From an uncultured Clostridia bacterium (GTDB lineage Bacteria; Bacillota; Clostridia; Christensenellales; UBA1242): a stretch of 55,392 bases of DNA. The translations under genes were made by a program, and so were the position numbers. Positions 35,041-44,283 of the stretch are shown here, piece after piece. Each line of letters begins with the position of its first letter. Within the stretch, counting starts at the first letter, position 1. Location of the stretch: the NCBI GenBank assembly GCA_944382715.1, contig CALWNC010000010.1, positions 1-55,392 on the forward strand, in the 5' to 3' direction. The notes beneath the pieces are model-generated. The model ran no database searches. It saw nothing but the letters and a program-made list of their open reading frames with translations, and was not told where the DNA came from.

Positions 35041-35112
35041 TTATTTTTATTGTTTTAACAATAATCCGTTCTATTGGATAAATATTACCCTCTCTCGTCC
35101 AAAATTGCAAAT

Positions 35113-35144
35113 AAAAAAATGAGTTTTTATAAACCCATTTTTTT
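35113..35144. terminator. Second, bidirectional terminator before ftsY
   Basis: AAAAAAATGAGTTT (35113-35126) pairs with AAACCCATTTTTTT with one mismatch. A- and T-runs on both sides let it end the plus-strand gene or the minus-strand ftsY transcript, which stops at 35246. Confidence 0.65.
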
Positions 35145-35245
35145 ATTAAATTTATATATAAACATTGAAATTTCATTATTTTTAGAAAAAAAATTATGAA
35201 CAAAGAAATTTATTTTTTATTAAAATTTAACCTATTGCAAAAAAG

Positions 35246-36145
35246 CTATTCAAAAATTGCGTCGACGAAATCCTTCGCATCAAACTCCAAAAGGTCATCT
35301 GCAGTTTCTCCAACACCAATATATCTTATGCAAAAATCATAAGTGTTTGAAAGTTCCACCAAAAAACCACCTTTGCTGGTACCGTCAAGTTTAGTAACGG
35401 CAATATCAGTAAGTTCAACTGCCTCATCAAAAAGTTCTACTTGACTAATGGAATTTTGACCAGTTGTGCCATCAACAACAATGAGTTTATGATACTCAGC
35501 TTCTGGGAATTGTTTACTGACAACACTTCCAATTTTTTTTAGCTCTTCCATTAAATTAGATTTGTTATGGAGTCGTCCAGCCGTATCAATTAGTAACACA
35601 TCGGCATTTCTAGCTTTTGCAGAAGAAATCGCATCAAACACAACAGCAGAAGCATCTGAGCCAGCTTCACCTGAAACATATTTTGCCTTACATCTATCTG
35701 CCCAAACTTTAAGCTGGTCTCCAGCTGCCGCCCTAAATGTGTCTGCACCTGCTATAATAACTTTTTTCCCTGCTTTTGTAAATTTTTCAGCAAGTTTTCC
35801 AATGGTTGTGGTCTTACCAACCCCATTCACTCCAACAACGAGTATTGCAAGTGGATAATTATAATCATAAACTTCATTTTGGCTTAAAATTTCAACCAAA
35901 ATATCTTTTAAAAGTTCTTTACAATCGGCAACTTTTTTAAGTTTTTTCTCCTTTATACTACTTCTAAGTTTCTCCAAAATATCTGAAACTGTACCCGTCC
36001 CAATATCTGCACTAATTAGAGCAAACTCTAATTCTTCAAAAAAATTTTCATCAATTTCATTACCAGTAAAAGCAAACTTAATCTTCTCAGAAAATGATTT
36101 TTTTGTATTCTTTAAGCCACTTACAAGCCTTGAAAAAAATCCCAT
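35246..36145 (-). CDS. ftsY: Signal recognition particle receptor FtsY
   Basis: 299 aa, NG domain without the long acidic A domain, normal for many Firmicutes. P-loop GVNGVGKT at 105-112, AGADTFRAAA, DTAGRLHNKSNLMEEL and VTKLDGTSKGG are present. Receives SRP-ribosome complexes at the membrane. AGGAG precedes the ATG; 24 bases after smc, one operon. Confidence 0.97.
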   Translation of the reverse strand: MGFFSRLVSGLKNTKKSFSEKIKFAFTGNEIDENFFEELEFALISADIGTGTVSDILEKLRSSIKEKKLKKVADCKELLKDILVEILSQNEVYDYNYPLAILVVGVNGVGKTTTIGKLAEKFTKAGKKVIIAGADTFRAAAGDQLKVWADRCKAKYVSGEAGSDASAVVFDAISSAKARNADVLLIDTAGRLHNKSNLMEELKKIGSVVSKQFPEAEYHKLIVVDGTTGQNSISQVELFDEAVELTDIAVTKLDGTSKGGFLVELSNTYDFCIRYIGVGETADDLLEFDAKDFVDAIFE

Positions 36146-36169
36146 AAATAACTCCTAAATGTTTTAATT

Positions 36170-39100
36170 TTAATTACCACCATTATCAAGTTTAATGGCA
36201 TCTGCAAGTTTAACAGAAACAACCTTAGACACACCTTTTTCCTCCATAGTGACACCATAGAGTGAATCAGCAAGTTCCATAGTTGGCTTTCTGTGAGTAA
36301 TAACAATAAACTGAGTATCTCCACTATATCTATGCAAATATTTTGCATATCTTTCTACATTTGCATCGTCAAGTGCCGCTTCAATTTCGTCAAGCACACA
36401 AAATGGCATTGGACGAAGATGTAAAATAGAAAACAAGATTGCAACGGCAGTTAATGCCTTTTCTCCACCTGACAAAAGCGTTATACTTTGAAGTTTCTTC
36501 CCCGGTGGCTCTGCAATAATATCAATACCACACTCTAAAGGATCTTTCTCATCTTCAAGTGTAATATCGGCACGCCCACCACCAAAAAGTTCTCTGAATA
36601 TAACCTGAAAACTTGACCTCACTTTATTGAAACAATCAAGAAATTTTTGTTCCATTGTTTGAGTTAGGTTCTGAATGATTATATTTAAGTCATCTCCTGC
36701 CTTAACTAAATCATCTCTCTGTCTTGTAAGGTCATCATATCTTTCTGAAATAGTTTTAATATCTTCAATGGCAGCAAGGTTAACATTTCCAAGTCTTTGT
36801 ATTTTTTTCTTGATTTCTGTGCATTCAGACGAACCAGACTTATAGTCAAAATTTGGATCGGCTACTTGTTTTGCATCGGCATATGTCATTTGATATTCTT
36901 CCCAAACTCTATTTTGTAAATTTTCCAGTTCCGTATCAATTTTAACAATTTGGTTTTCTTCTTTTGCTCTCTTATCACTTGCTCTTTGAATTTCACCAGA
37001 TAATAACATTTTATTGCCATCTGCTTCGTTCATAATGCTTTGAACATTTCTCTTTTGTTCAGTATACTCTCCAATCTTTGCCTTAACTTCTTCTACTTCT
37101 TTTGCACTAGCTGAGAATGTAGAATTAGTCATAATCTCAGTGATTTTTTCATTTAAATCATCAATTTCTTGATTTCGTCTTTGAATTTCAAGCATAGTAT
37201 CTTTTGATTTTTCTTTATTTTCTGCATTTGAAAGTTCAATTCTCTCAATTTCTGTTTGTGTATTGGTTAAATCATTTCTATCAGCTTGAAGTTTGATTTT
37301 AAGTTCACTGATTTTTTGGAAAATTTCATCTCTGCTTGCTCTGAGCTTACCAAAATCATCATTGGCTTGCTTTCTATTTTCTGAAGCTAAGGTTTTTTTG
37401 TCATCAATATCCTTTTGCTCTTTTAAAATTGAATCAATTTGTCTTTCTACAAAATCAATTTTATCAAGCACCGCAGAAAAACTTATATCTTGTTCTGAGA
37501 GGTTTGATTTAACCTCATCTTTTTGCTCCTCATATGAAACAATAAGTTCCTCTTGTTTAGCCTTATCCATTTCAAGCAAATGAATTTCGTCCACCTTTTT
37601 TGATAGTTCATCTGATTTGTTAGCTGACAAATTCTTTATATCAAGCTGTTTTTGAGACAATTTTTGAATATCAACCTTTAACACTTCTAGTTTCTTTTTT
37701 AAATCTTCTATTTCTCTATCACGACCAATCAAATTTGCAGTTTCCTGCTTTCGGCTACCACCAGTCATTGAACCTTGTGAAGAAATAATGTCACCATCAA
37801 GAGTTACAATTTTTGTGGTATATCCAGTTGCTCTTGAAAATGCAATGGCATTGTCCATGTTATCAATAATAACAGTTGAGCCAAGCAAACTATTAAAGAC
37901 TTTCTCGTATTTTTTATCAAATTCAATAAGTTTACTAGCAACCCCAAATACACCTTTCATTGAAAGTTTTGACTCAGCAAGATATGAAATTTCTCTTTCT
38001 TTAACACTGGTTATTGGTAAAAATGTAACCCTACCAAATTTATTAACCTTTAAATAATCTATAAGTGCCTTAGCATCTTCTTCATTTTTGGTAACAATGT
38101 TTTGAACACTAGCTCCAAGTGCCATTTCAATTGCAACTTCAAATTTTTGTGGTACTTTCATTAAACTTGCAACAACACCAACAACTTTTCCACCTATAGA
38201 AGACCCATCTTGTGCCTGCTCTAAAAGCCTTTTTACACCAATAATAAAGCCTTCATTGTATTCTTTCATTTCACTTAAAACATTGTATCTACTCAAACTT
38301 GTATGATACTCTGCACGCTTTGATTCAATCTCATCATTTACACCTGATAGATTTTCACTTAAGTTGTTTATTTCGTTAATAATACTTTGTCTTTCGTTAT
38401 TTTTTTTCTCAATCTTTTTATCTAAATTCGCAATTTCATCTTCTGATAACTGAATTTTAGCATCAAAATCACGATTTTCTGCAAGTAAATTATCTTTTTG
38501 CTTTGAAAGTTCAGTTTGTCTTTGTTTTAAAGATTCGAGTTCAGTTTGATATTTTAAAAGGGTTGACTTAATGTCACCTGACATTTCAACAGCATTAAAG
38601 AGTTCAGCGTCTACACTCTCTGCTAAATTTTCACCAATGTTTAACTTTTCTATTGTGAGTTTATAACTATTTTCAAGTTCATTTAACTCTTTTTCATCAA
38701 TTTCTAAAGTTTTTTCAATATTATTTTTATCATTTTGCAGTTTTTGAATTTGTAAACTATTATTTTCTTCAAAGACCTTTCCCTGTTCTATTTGAAGCAG
38801 TGACTTTTCATTTTGATCTTTAAGATTCGCAATTTTTTCATTAAAAAGCTTGATTTCACCATTTTGTTTTTCAAGTGCAACTGATAAATTTAATAACTCA
38901 TTTCTTAAGCTGTTAATTGTTTCATCTAATTCGTTGATTTGAATTTGGCTATTTTCATATTCTTGCACAGCCTTTTCTAAATCTTTTTGTTTAATTGCAA
39001 GTTCTTCATCAATTGCCTTTATGGTTTCGTGTATCTTTTGTTTTTCTATATTTGAATTGTCATACTCATAAACATAGATATTTGTTTCAAGCTCTTTTAA

Positions 39101-39763
39101 TCTATTTGAAAGTTCAATAAAGATTTTCGCATTTTCTGCTTGGGTTTTCATAGGACCAAGTTGTCTATCAAGTTCGGAGATAATATCATTAATTCTAATT
39201 AAGTTATCTGTAACATTTGCAAGTTTATTTTCAGAACTGCTTCTATCTTCTTTAAATTTTGCAATGCCTGCAGCTTCTTCAAAGACATGTCTTCTATCTT
39301 CTGGTTTTGCTGAAAGTATGCTATCAATCTTACCCTGACCAATTACGCAATAACTTTCCTTTCCAAGTCCAATGTTACGAAATGCATCAATTACATCTCT
39401 TCTTCTACAAGTATTTCTGTTAATTAAATATTCACTTTCACCACTTTTATATAATTTTCTTGTTAAAATAACTTCGTTATAATCAAGGTCAAATATTTTG
39501 TTGGAATTATCAAAATAAAGAGAAACTTCACAATAAGACTGTGCCTTTCTCTTTTCTGTACCATTGAAAATTACGTCCATCATTGATGAACCACGCATTG
39601 ATTTTGCACTTTGCTCACCCATAACAAATCGTATTGAGTCAGCAACATTGCTTTTTCCACAACCATTTGGGCCAACAATCGCAGTTATACCCGATTCAAA
39701 TTTTATCTCGACTTTATCTGCAAATGATTTAAAGCCATATATATCCAACTTTTCAAAATTCAT
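36170..39763 (-). CDS. smc: Chromosome partition protein SMC
   Basis: 1197 aa, full-length. ATPase head with GPNGCGKSN at 31-39, two long coiled coils, hinge around residues 500-690 (GGKVVGVVASLMKVPQKFEV; VIIDNMDNAIAFSRATGY; GSMTGGS), and C-terminal signature LLSGGEKALTAVAILFS with Walker B FCVLDEIEAALD. Organises and segregates the chromosome with ScpAB. AGGAA before the ATG; between rnc and ftsY, the standard Firmicutes order. Confidence 0.98.
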   Translation of the reverse strand: MNFEKLDIYGFKSFADKVEIKFESGITAIVGPNGCGKSNVADSIRFVMGEQSAKSMRGSSMMDVIFNGTEKRKAQSYCEVSLYFDNSNKIFDLDYNEVILTRKLYKSGESEYLINRNTCRRRDVIDAFRNIGLGKESYCVIGQGKIDSILSAKPEDRRHVFEEAAGIAKFKEDRSSSENKLANVTDNLIRINDIISELDRQLGPMKTQAENAKIFIELSNRLKELETNIYVYEYDNSNIEKQKIHETIKAIDEELAIKQKDLEKAVQEYENSQIQINELDETINSLRNELLNLSVALEKQNGEIKLFNEKIANLKDQNEKSLLQIEQGKVFEENNSLQIQKLQNDKNNIEKTLEIDEKELNELENSYKLTIEKLNIGENLAESVDAELFNAVEMSGDIKSTLLKYQTELESLKQRQTELSKQKDNLLAENRDFDAKIQLSEDEIANLDKKIEKKNNERQSIINEINNLSENLSGVNDEIESKRAEYHTSLSRYNVLSEMKEYNEGFIIGVKRLLEQAQDGSSIGGKVVGVVASLMKVPQKFEVAIEMALGASVQNIVTKNEEDAKALIDYLKVNKFGRVTFLPITSVKEREISYLAESKLSMKGVFGVASKLIEFDKKYEKVFNSLLGSTVIIDNMDNAIAFSRATGYTTKIVTLDGDIISSQGSMTGGSRKQETANLIGRDREIEDLKKKLEVLKVDIQKLSQKQLDIKNLSANKSDELSKKVDEIHLLEMDKAKQEELIVSYEEQKDEVKSNLSEQDISFSAVLDKIDFVERQIDSILKEQKDIDDKKTLASENRKQANDDFGKLRASRDEIFQKISELKIKLQADRNDLTNTQTEIERIELSNAENKEKSKDTMLEIQRRNQEIDDLNEKITEIMTNSTFSASAKEVEEVKAKIGEYTEQKRNVQSIMNEADGNKMLLSGEIQRASDKRAKEENQIVKIDTELENLQNRVWEEYQMTYADAKQVADPNFDYKSGSSECTEIKKKIQRLGNVNLAAIEDIKTISERYDDLTRQRDDLVKAGDDLNIIIQNLTQTMEQKFLDCFNKVRSSFQVIFRELFGGGRADITLEDEKDPLECGIDIIAEPPGKKLQSITLLSGGEKALTAVAILFSILHLRPMPFCVLDEIEAALDDANVERYAKYLHRYSGDTQFIVITHRKPTMELADSLYGVTMEEKGVSKVVSVKLADAIKLDNGGN

Positions 39764-39771
39764 AATAATTC

Positions 39772-40446
39772 CTATACTTTTTTCAAATTATTTATTGCAA
39801 CGCTTGCTGCATTTTCTTCTGCTGTTTTTTTATTAGAACCCATACCTGAGCCCATTTTTATACCATTTATAAATACTGTTGTCTTATAAATTGGTCTATG
39901 ATCTTCACCGCTTTTAGAAGTACTATAAACAATCTTTGCCTGTTTAAGCATTTCTTGAAGTGCAGTCTTTGGGTCATCAACATAACCATTAATTTTTAAG
40001 CTTAGTATTGTTTCTCCAAGAGCCAGTTCAAAAAATTTTCTAGTCTCATCAATTCCACCATCTAAATAGATTGCTCCACAAATAGCCTCAAATAAATCAC
40101 ACTTAACTGCCTTAGATTCAGTAGTATTTTTACTTTCTCCAACACCTTTAAGCAAAAATTTATCAAGTCCAAGTCTTTCTACTGCTTCTGCTAATGGTCT
40201 TTCACTCACAATCATTGAGCGAATTTTGGACATATCTCCTTCTCTGCCTCGAAACTGCAAATAGAGAATTTCAGTAATAATAAACTCAATAACTGCGTCA
40301 CCTAAAAATTCTAATCTTTCATTTGATTCAATTTTATGTTCATTAGAATAACTTGAATGAACAAAAGCTGTTTGTAAATACTTTTTACTTTTAAAACAAT
40401 AACCTATTATTTTTTCTATTTCACTAATATTTACAAGTTCTTTCAC
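39772..40446 (-). CDS. rnc: Ribonuclease III
   Basis: 224 aa. SNERLEFLGDAVIEFIITE is the RNase III signature with the catalytic Glu and Asp; the second acid pair is in CDLFEAICGAIYLDGG. The C-terminal dsRBD holds DPKTALQEMLKQAK and GSNKKTAEENAA. I set a GTG start at 40446: AGGGGAA sits 8 bases upstream and the GTG follows the plsX stop, whereas the upstream ATG would lie inside plsX. Processes rRNA and mRNA. Confidence 0.95.
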   Translation of the reverse strand: MKELVNISEIEKIIGYCFKSKKYLQTAFVHSSYSNEHKIESNERLEFLGDAVIEFIITEILYLQFRGREGDMSKIRSMIVSERPLAEAVERLGLDKFLLKGVGESKNTTESKAVKCDLFEAICGAIYLDGGIDETRKFFELALGETILSLKINGYVDDPKTALQEMLKQAKIVYSTSKSGEDHRPIYKTTVFINGIKMGSGMGSNKKTAEENAASVAINNLKKV

Positions 40447-40450
40447 CTTT

Positions 40451-41473
40451 CTATTCCCCTGACAAACTTGATTTTTCAATACCCTCTTTCATTTTTTCAA
40501 TATAGTTAGATTTATAAATTTCTACAGCTTGAAGCACACAGCTATATATTGTACCAGCCTTACTTGAGCCATGCGATTTTATAAGTATTTTATTAAGTCC
40601 AACAAATGGTGAGCCCCCAACTTCTGTATAGTTAATTCTTGTTTTTAGTTTTTTAAAGACTTTTTTGAGTGAAAGTGCACCTAGTTTTTGAAAAAGACCT
40701 GCAGAGTTGATTTCCTGCTTTAAGATTTTATTGAAAATATTTAAAGTTCCTTCAGCAGACTTCATTGCGACATTTCCAGTGAACCCATCACAAACAATAA
40801 CATCATAATCTCCAGAAAACATTTCTCGCGCTTCCATATTGCCTACAAAATTAATTTCCTTTGTATTTTTAAGTAGTTCATAACTTTTGTGGATTTGTTC
40901 GTTACCTTTGGTTTCTTCAACCCCATTTGACATTAAAGCAACTTTTGGATTTTCAATCCCACGCATTGCACTTACATAAATTGAACCCATAATTGCAAAT
41001 TGCCTTAAAAATTCTGGTTTACAGTCTACATTTGCCCCACAATCAATTAATAAAGTTTTTTTATCTTCATATATAGTTGGTAAAAAAGGAGCAAGTGCTG
41101 GCCTTTTCACACCATTAATTCTCCCAACAATAAATAGCCCACCTGCAAGAACGGCACCTGTGCTTCCTGCACTAATCATTGCAACTATATCATCTCTCTC
41201 TTTTAATAAATTAAGACCCTTTACAAGTGAACTTTCAGTCTTTTTACGAATTGCCATTGTTGGCGACTCCTCACACGAAATTGATTCTGGAGCATGGACA
41301 ATCTCTATTTTGTTACCAGTATAGCCAAATTCAGTAAGTTTACTAGAAATTTGACTGTTATCCCCAGTAATAATGATTTCAACATCATCAATTGAATTAA
41401 CTGCTGTAATTGCTCCTTTAATCATTTCATCTGGGGAATAATCTCCACCATAAGCATCAATAATTATTTTCAT
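40451..41473 (-). CDS. plsX: Phosphate acyltransferase PlsX
   Basis: 340 aa. MKIIIDAYGGDYSPDEMIKGA is the PlsX start (usually DAMGGD); later SPTMAIRKKTESSLVKGL, ISAGSTGAVLAGG and GFTGNVAMKSAEGT. Makes acyl-phosphate from acyl-ACP for membrane lipid synthesis. Start at 41473 because GGAG precedes it and the family begins here; the longer frame adds an unsupported 25 residues. Own promoter just upstream; acpP and fabD do not follow. Confidence 0.96.
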   Translation of the reverse strand: MKIIIDAYGGDYSPDEMIKGAITAVNSIDDVEIIITGDNSQISSKLTEFGYTGNKIEIVHAPESISCEESPTMAIRKKTESSLVKGLNLLKERDDIVAMISAGSTGAVLAGGLFIVGRINGVKRPALAPFLPTIYEDKKTLLIDCGANVDCKPEFLRQFAIMGSIYVSAMRGIENPKVALMSNGVEETKGNEQIHKSYELLKNTKEINFVGNMEAREMFSGDYDVIVCDGFTGNVAMKSAEGTLNIFNKILKQEINSAGLFQKLGALSLKKVFKKLKTRINYTEVGGSPFVGLNKILIKSHGSSKAGTIYSCVLQAVEIYKSNYIEKMKEGIEKSSLSGE

Positions 41474-41507
41474 AAAAACTCCTATTGCTCCATTATTAAC
41501 AAAAACT

Positions 41508-41536
41508 ATTATATATGATTTAACGATGAAATTCAA
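41508..41536 (-). promoter_or_regulatory. plsX promoter
   Basis: TTGAAT (41531-41536), 17 bases, TATAAT (41508-41513), about 35 bases before the plsX start. No FapR-type palindrome is evident. Confidence 0.75.
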
Positions 41537-41565
41537 TAATTTTGGCACAAATTTTTAAAAATAAA

Positions 41566-41590
41566 AGAATGGATAACAAGTATCCATTCT
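41566..41590 (-). terminator. Terminator after rpmF
   Basis: 10-bp stem AGAATGGATA/TATCCATTCT (41566-41575 with 41581-41590), loop ACAAG, T-rich tail on the minus strand. Makes rpmF a single-gene unit. Confidence 0.85.
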
Positions 41591-41610
41591 ATTTATTTTT
41601 TTATTGTATT

Positions 41611-41802
41611 CTATTTTTTCTTGTCAGCTTTAACAGTGATTTTTTTCTCGCCGTTATAATATCCACAATTCTCACAAACAGCATGAGCTCTTTTTAATTC
41701 GTGACACTGTGGGCATTCAACAAGCTCAGGAGCAGTTGCTTTCCAATTTGCAACTCTACTTCTACCTTTAGCTTTTGACACTTTACGCTTTGGAACTGCC
41801 AT
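41611..41802 (-). CDS. rpmF: 50S ribosomal protein L32
   Basis: 63 aa. MAVPKRKVSKAKGRSRVANW start and a four-cysteine zinc ribbon CPQCHELKRAHAVCENCGYY (C+ type). AGGAGGG precedes the ATG. The DUF177 gene that usually lies between rpmF and ackA in Firmicutes is missing. Confidence 0.97.
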   Translation of the reverse strand: MAVPKRKVSKAKGRSRVANWKATAPELVECPQCHELKRAHAVCENCGYYNGEKKITVKADKKK

Positions 41803-41891
41803 ATTTGAACCCTCCTATCATCTTAAACCTTTATGGTTTTCCTTTAATATAGCTCGGCACAAATACTGCACCTTACTAGCATAGCATAACT

Positions 41892-41920
41892 ATAATATAC
41901 TAATTTTTCACATTTGTCAA
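41892..41920 (-). promoter_or_regulatory. rpmF promoter
   Basis: TTGACA (41915-41920), 17 bases, TATTAT (41892-41897). The leader of about 80 bases contains an AAACC/GGTTT mini-hairpin. Confidence 0.75.
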
Positions 41921-41954
41921 TTACATTTTTACAAAAAATGCAAAAGAGAAAAAT

Positions 41955-43151
41955 TTATTTAACAAGTCTTTGAGTATCTTTTGCAATCATAAGCTCTTCA
42001 TCTGTTGGAATAACATAAATTTTGACTTTAGAATTATCAGCAGAGACAATATTAACTTCACCTCTTTTAAAGTTCTTATTCTTTTCTTTATCTAATACAA
42101 TTCCAAGACCATCTAAGTCGGTTAAAACAGCCTCTCTATACTCGGCTCCGTTTTCACCAACTCCTGCAGTAAAGGCTATTGCATCAACCCTGCCAAGAGC
42201 TGCGTAAAATGCTCCAATGTATTTTTTTACTCTATAAGAGTGCATTTGCAATGCAAGCAAGGCATCTTCTTTTTTATCATTATCTTCTCCAAAAGCAACA
42301 AGTTCAACATCTCTCATGTCTTCACTTACACCAGATACGCCAAGTAAACCACTCTTTTTATTTAAATAGCTAATTGTTTCATTAATAGTCATACCTGTTT
42401 CTTTCATTATTCTTTCACAAATTGAAGGGTCTACATCGCCTGACCTTGAACCCATCATAACACCTTCAAGTGGGGTATAACCCATGGTTGTATCAATACA
42501 CTTTCCGCCACTTACTGCTGATAAACTTGCACCATTACCTATATGACAAATAATAAAGTTACCTTTTTTGCCCTCAAGTTTTTCAAGTTCACCTGCAACA
42601 TATTTATGACTTGTTCCATGAAACCCATATTTTCTAATACCCCATTTTGTATATGCTTCTTTTGGAATAGCATATCTATATGCATATGCTGGCATTGTTG
42701 AATGGAATGTTGTATCAAACACTGCAACCTGTGGAACTCCAGGCAAAAGTTCTTCGCAAGCCCTAATACCTGAAATGTTTGCTGGTTGGTGAAGTGGACC
42801 AAGTGGAATTAAACTCTCAAGAACACTCATTACTTCGTCATTAATTAAAACTGAATCTTTAAATGCTTCGCCTGCATGAAGAACTCTATGACCAACTGCA
42901 TCAATATCCTTTAATGAATTAATTTCTGGAACAACATCACTTTCCAAGCACTTCATAACAACTTTTAAAGCGTCGCTATGATTTTTCATAGTAACTTCTT
43001 CAACAAACTTTTTCCCATCAGTTTTATTTGTGTGTCTTCCATCAATACCAATTCTCTCACAAAGTCCTTTTGTGATAACTTTTTCATTGTCCATATCCAT
43101 CACTTGATATTTTAATGATGAACTTCCTGCATTAATAACTAATACTTTCAT
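41955..43151 (-). CDS. ackA: Acetate kinase
   Basis: 398 aa. VLVINAGSSSLKYQVM N-terminal phosphate-binding motif, HRVLHAGE, VFDTTFHSTMP, GFHGTSHKYVA, ICHIGNGASLSAV and GVGENG. Converts acetyl phosphate and ADP to acetate and ATP, the energy-yielding step of acetate fermentation. 22 bases after pta, co-transcribed. AAGGAAAAGG precedes the ATG. Confidence 0.98.
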   Translation of the reverse strand: MKVLVINAGSSSLKYQVMDMDNEKVITKGLCERIGIDGRHTNKTDGKKFVEEVTMKNHSDALKVVMKCLESDVVPEINSLKDIDAVGHRVLHAGEAFKDSVLINDEVMSVLESLIPLGPLHQPANISGIRACEELLPGVPQVAVFDTTFHSTMPAYAYRYAIPKEAYTKWGIRKYGFHGTSHKYVAGELEKLEGKKGNFIICHIGNGASLSAVSGGKCIDTTMGYTPLEGVMMGSRSGDVDPSICERIMKETGMTINETISYLNKKSGLLGVSGVSEDMRDVELVAFGEDNDKKEDALLALQMHSYRVKKYIGAFYAALGRVDAIAFTAGVGENGAEYREAVLTDLDGLGIVLDKEKNKNFKRGEVNIVSADNSKVKIYVIPTDEELMIAKDTQRLVK

Positions 43152-43173
43152 AATTTACCTTTTCCTTTTTAAT

Positions 43174-44178
43174 TTATTTTGATGCTTGTAAAGCTGTAAT
43201 AGCCATACAAAGAACGATTTCATCTGCACTTGTGCCTCTTGATAAATCATTAACTGGTGCATTTAAACCCTGTAAAATTGGACCAACAGCTTTAATACCA
43301 GCAAGTCTTTGCACAAGTTTATATGCAATATTTCCAGAATTCAAATCAGGGAAAATTAGAATATTTGCATGTCCTGCAACATTTGAGCCTGGAGCTTTTA
43401 ACTCAGCAACTGACTCAACCAATGCTGCATCTGATTGAAGTTCTCCATCTACATCAAGTTCTGGCATTTTAGATTTTATAATTTGAACTGCTCTTTTAAC
43501 CTTGCAAACATTTTCATCTTTCATTTCATCTCCAGATTTTGTTGAATATGTTAAAAGTGCAACCCTTGGGCTTGAAAATCCACAAATTGATTTAGCTGTT
43601 TCGCAAGATAACATGGCAATTTCAGCTAGATCTTCGTCTGTTGGATTTGGATTAACGCCACAGTCAGCAAAAATTAAAAATCCGTTTTCACCAAACTTTT
43701 CACTTGGTGATTCCATAATAAATACTGATGAAACTTTATTTACACCCGGCTTAACTTTAACAATCTGAAATGCAGGTCTAAGTACATCACCAGTATGAGT
43801 AATAGCTCCTGAAACTACACCATCGGCATCACCAGATTTAATCATTAACATACTGTATGTAAGCTTATCTTTCACAAGTTCATTCGCTTGCTCTATAGTC
43901 ATACCCTTTGCCTTTCTAAGTTCATAAAGAAGATTAGCATATTCATTTCTCTTTTCATTTGCAATTTCACTGTCAATAAAGACAATATTTTTAAGTGCGT
44001 CTTGTGAAAACTTTTCTCTAAGTTCACTCTCCTTTCCAAGTAAAATTACTTTACATAAATCCATTTGTCCTGCTTTTTCAGCAGCTTCTAAAACCCTTCC
44101 ATCTTCGGTTTCTGTTAAAACAATACGCTTTCCCGTATGTTTTGCTTTTTCAATTAGTTTATCAAAAACATCTGACAT
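43174..44178 (-). CDS. pta: Phosphate acetyltransferase
   Basis: 334 aa, short Pta without the N-terminal regulatory domains. RIVLTETEDGRVLEAAEKA, SGDADGVVSGAITHTGDVLRPA, FADCGVNPNPT and GPILQGLNAPVNDLSRGTSADEIV are family blocks. Makes acetyl phosphate from acetyl-CoA. GGAG precedes the ATG. Divergent from tmcAL. Confidence 0.97.
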   Translation of the reverse strand: MSDVFDKLIEKAKHTGKRIVLTETEDGRVLEAAEKAGQMDLCKVILLGKESELREKFSQDALKNIVFIDSEIANEKRNEYANLLYELRKAKGMTIEQANELVKDKLTYSMLMIKSGDADGVVSGAITHTGDVLRPAFQIVKVKPGVNKVSSVFIMESPSEKFGENGFLIFADCGVNPNPTDEDLAEIAMLSCETAKSICGFSSPRVALLTYSTKSGDEMKDENVCKVKRAVQIIKSKMPELDVDGELQSDAALVESVAELKAPGSNVAGHANILIFPDLNSGNIAYKLVQRLAGIKAVGPILQGLNAPVNDLSRGTSADEIVLCMAITALQASK

Positions 44179-44283
44179 TTTTCTTTCTCCATAAAAAAAT
44201 TATTTGATTACAAACTAAAATTGCTTATAATAAGATATATTATAACAAGAAAAAAATTTTTTCAAGCAAATAAGGGAGCGTTT

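Noticed and set aside
41803..41891. Riboswitch in the rpmF leader
   Set aside because: The leader is short and has only a 5-bp AAACC/GGTTT hairpin, with no recognisable aptamer pattern.
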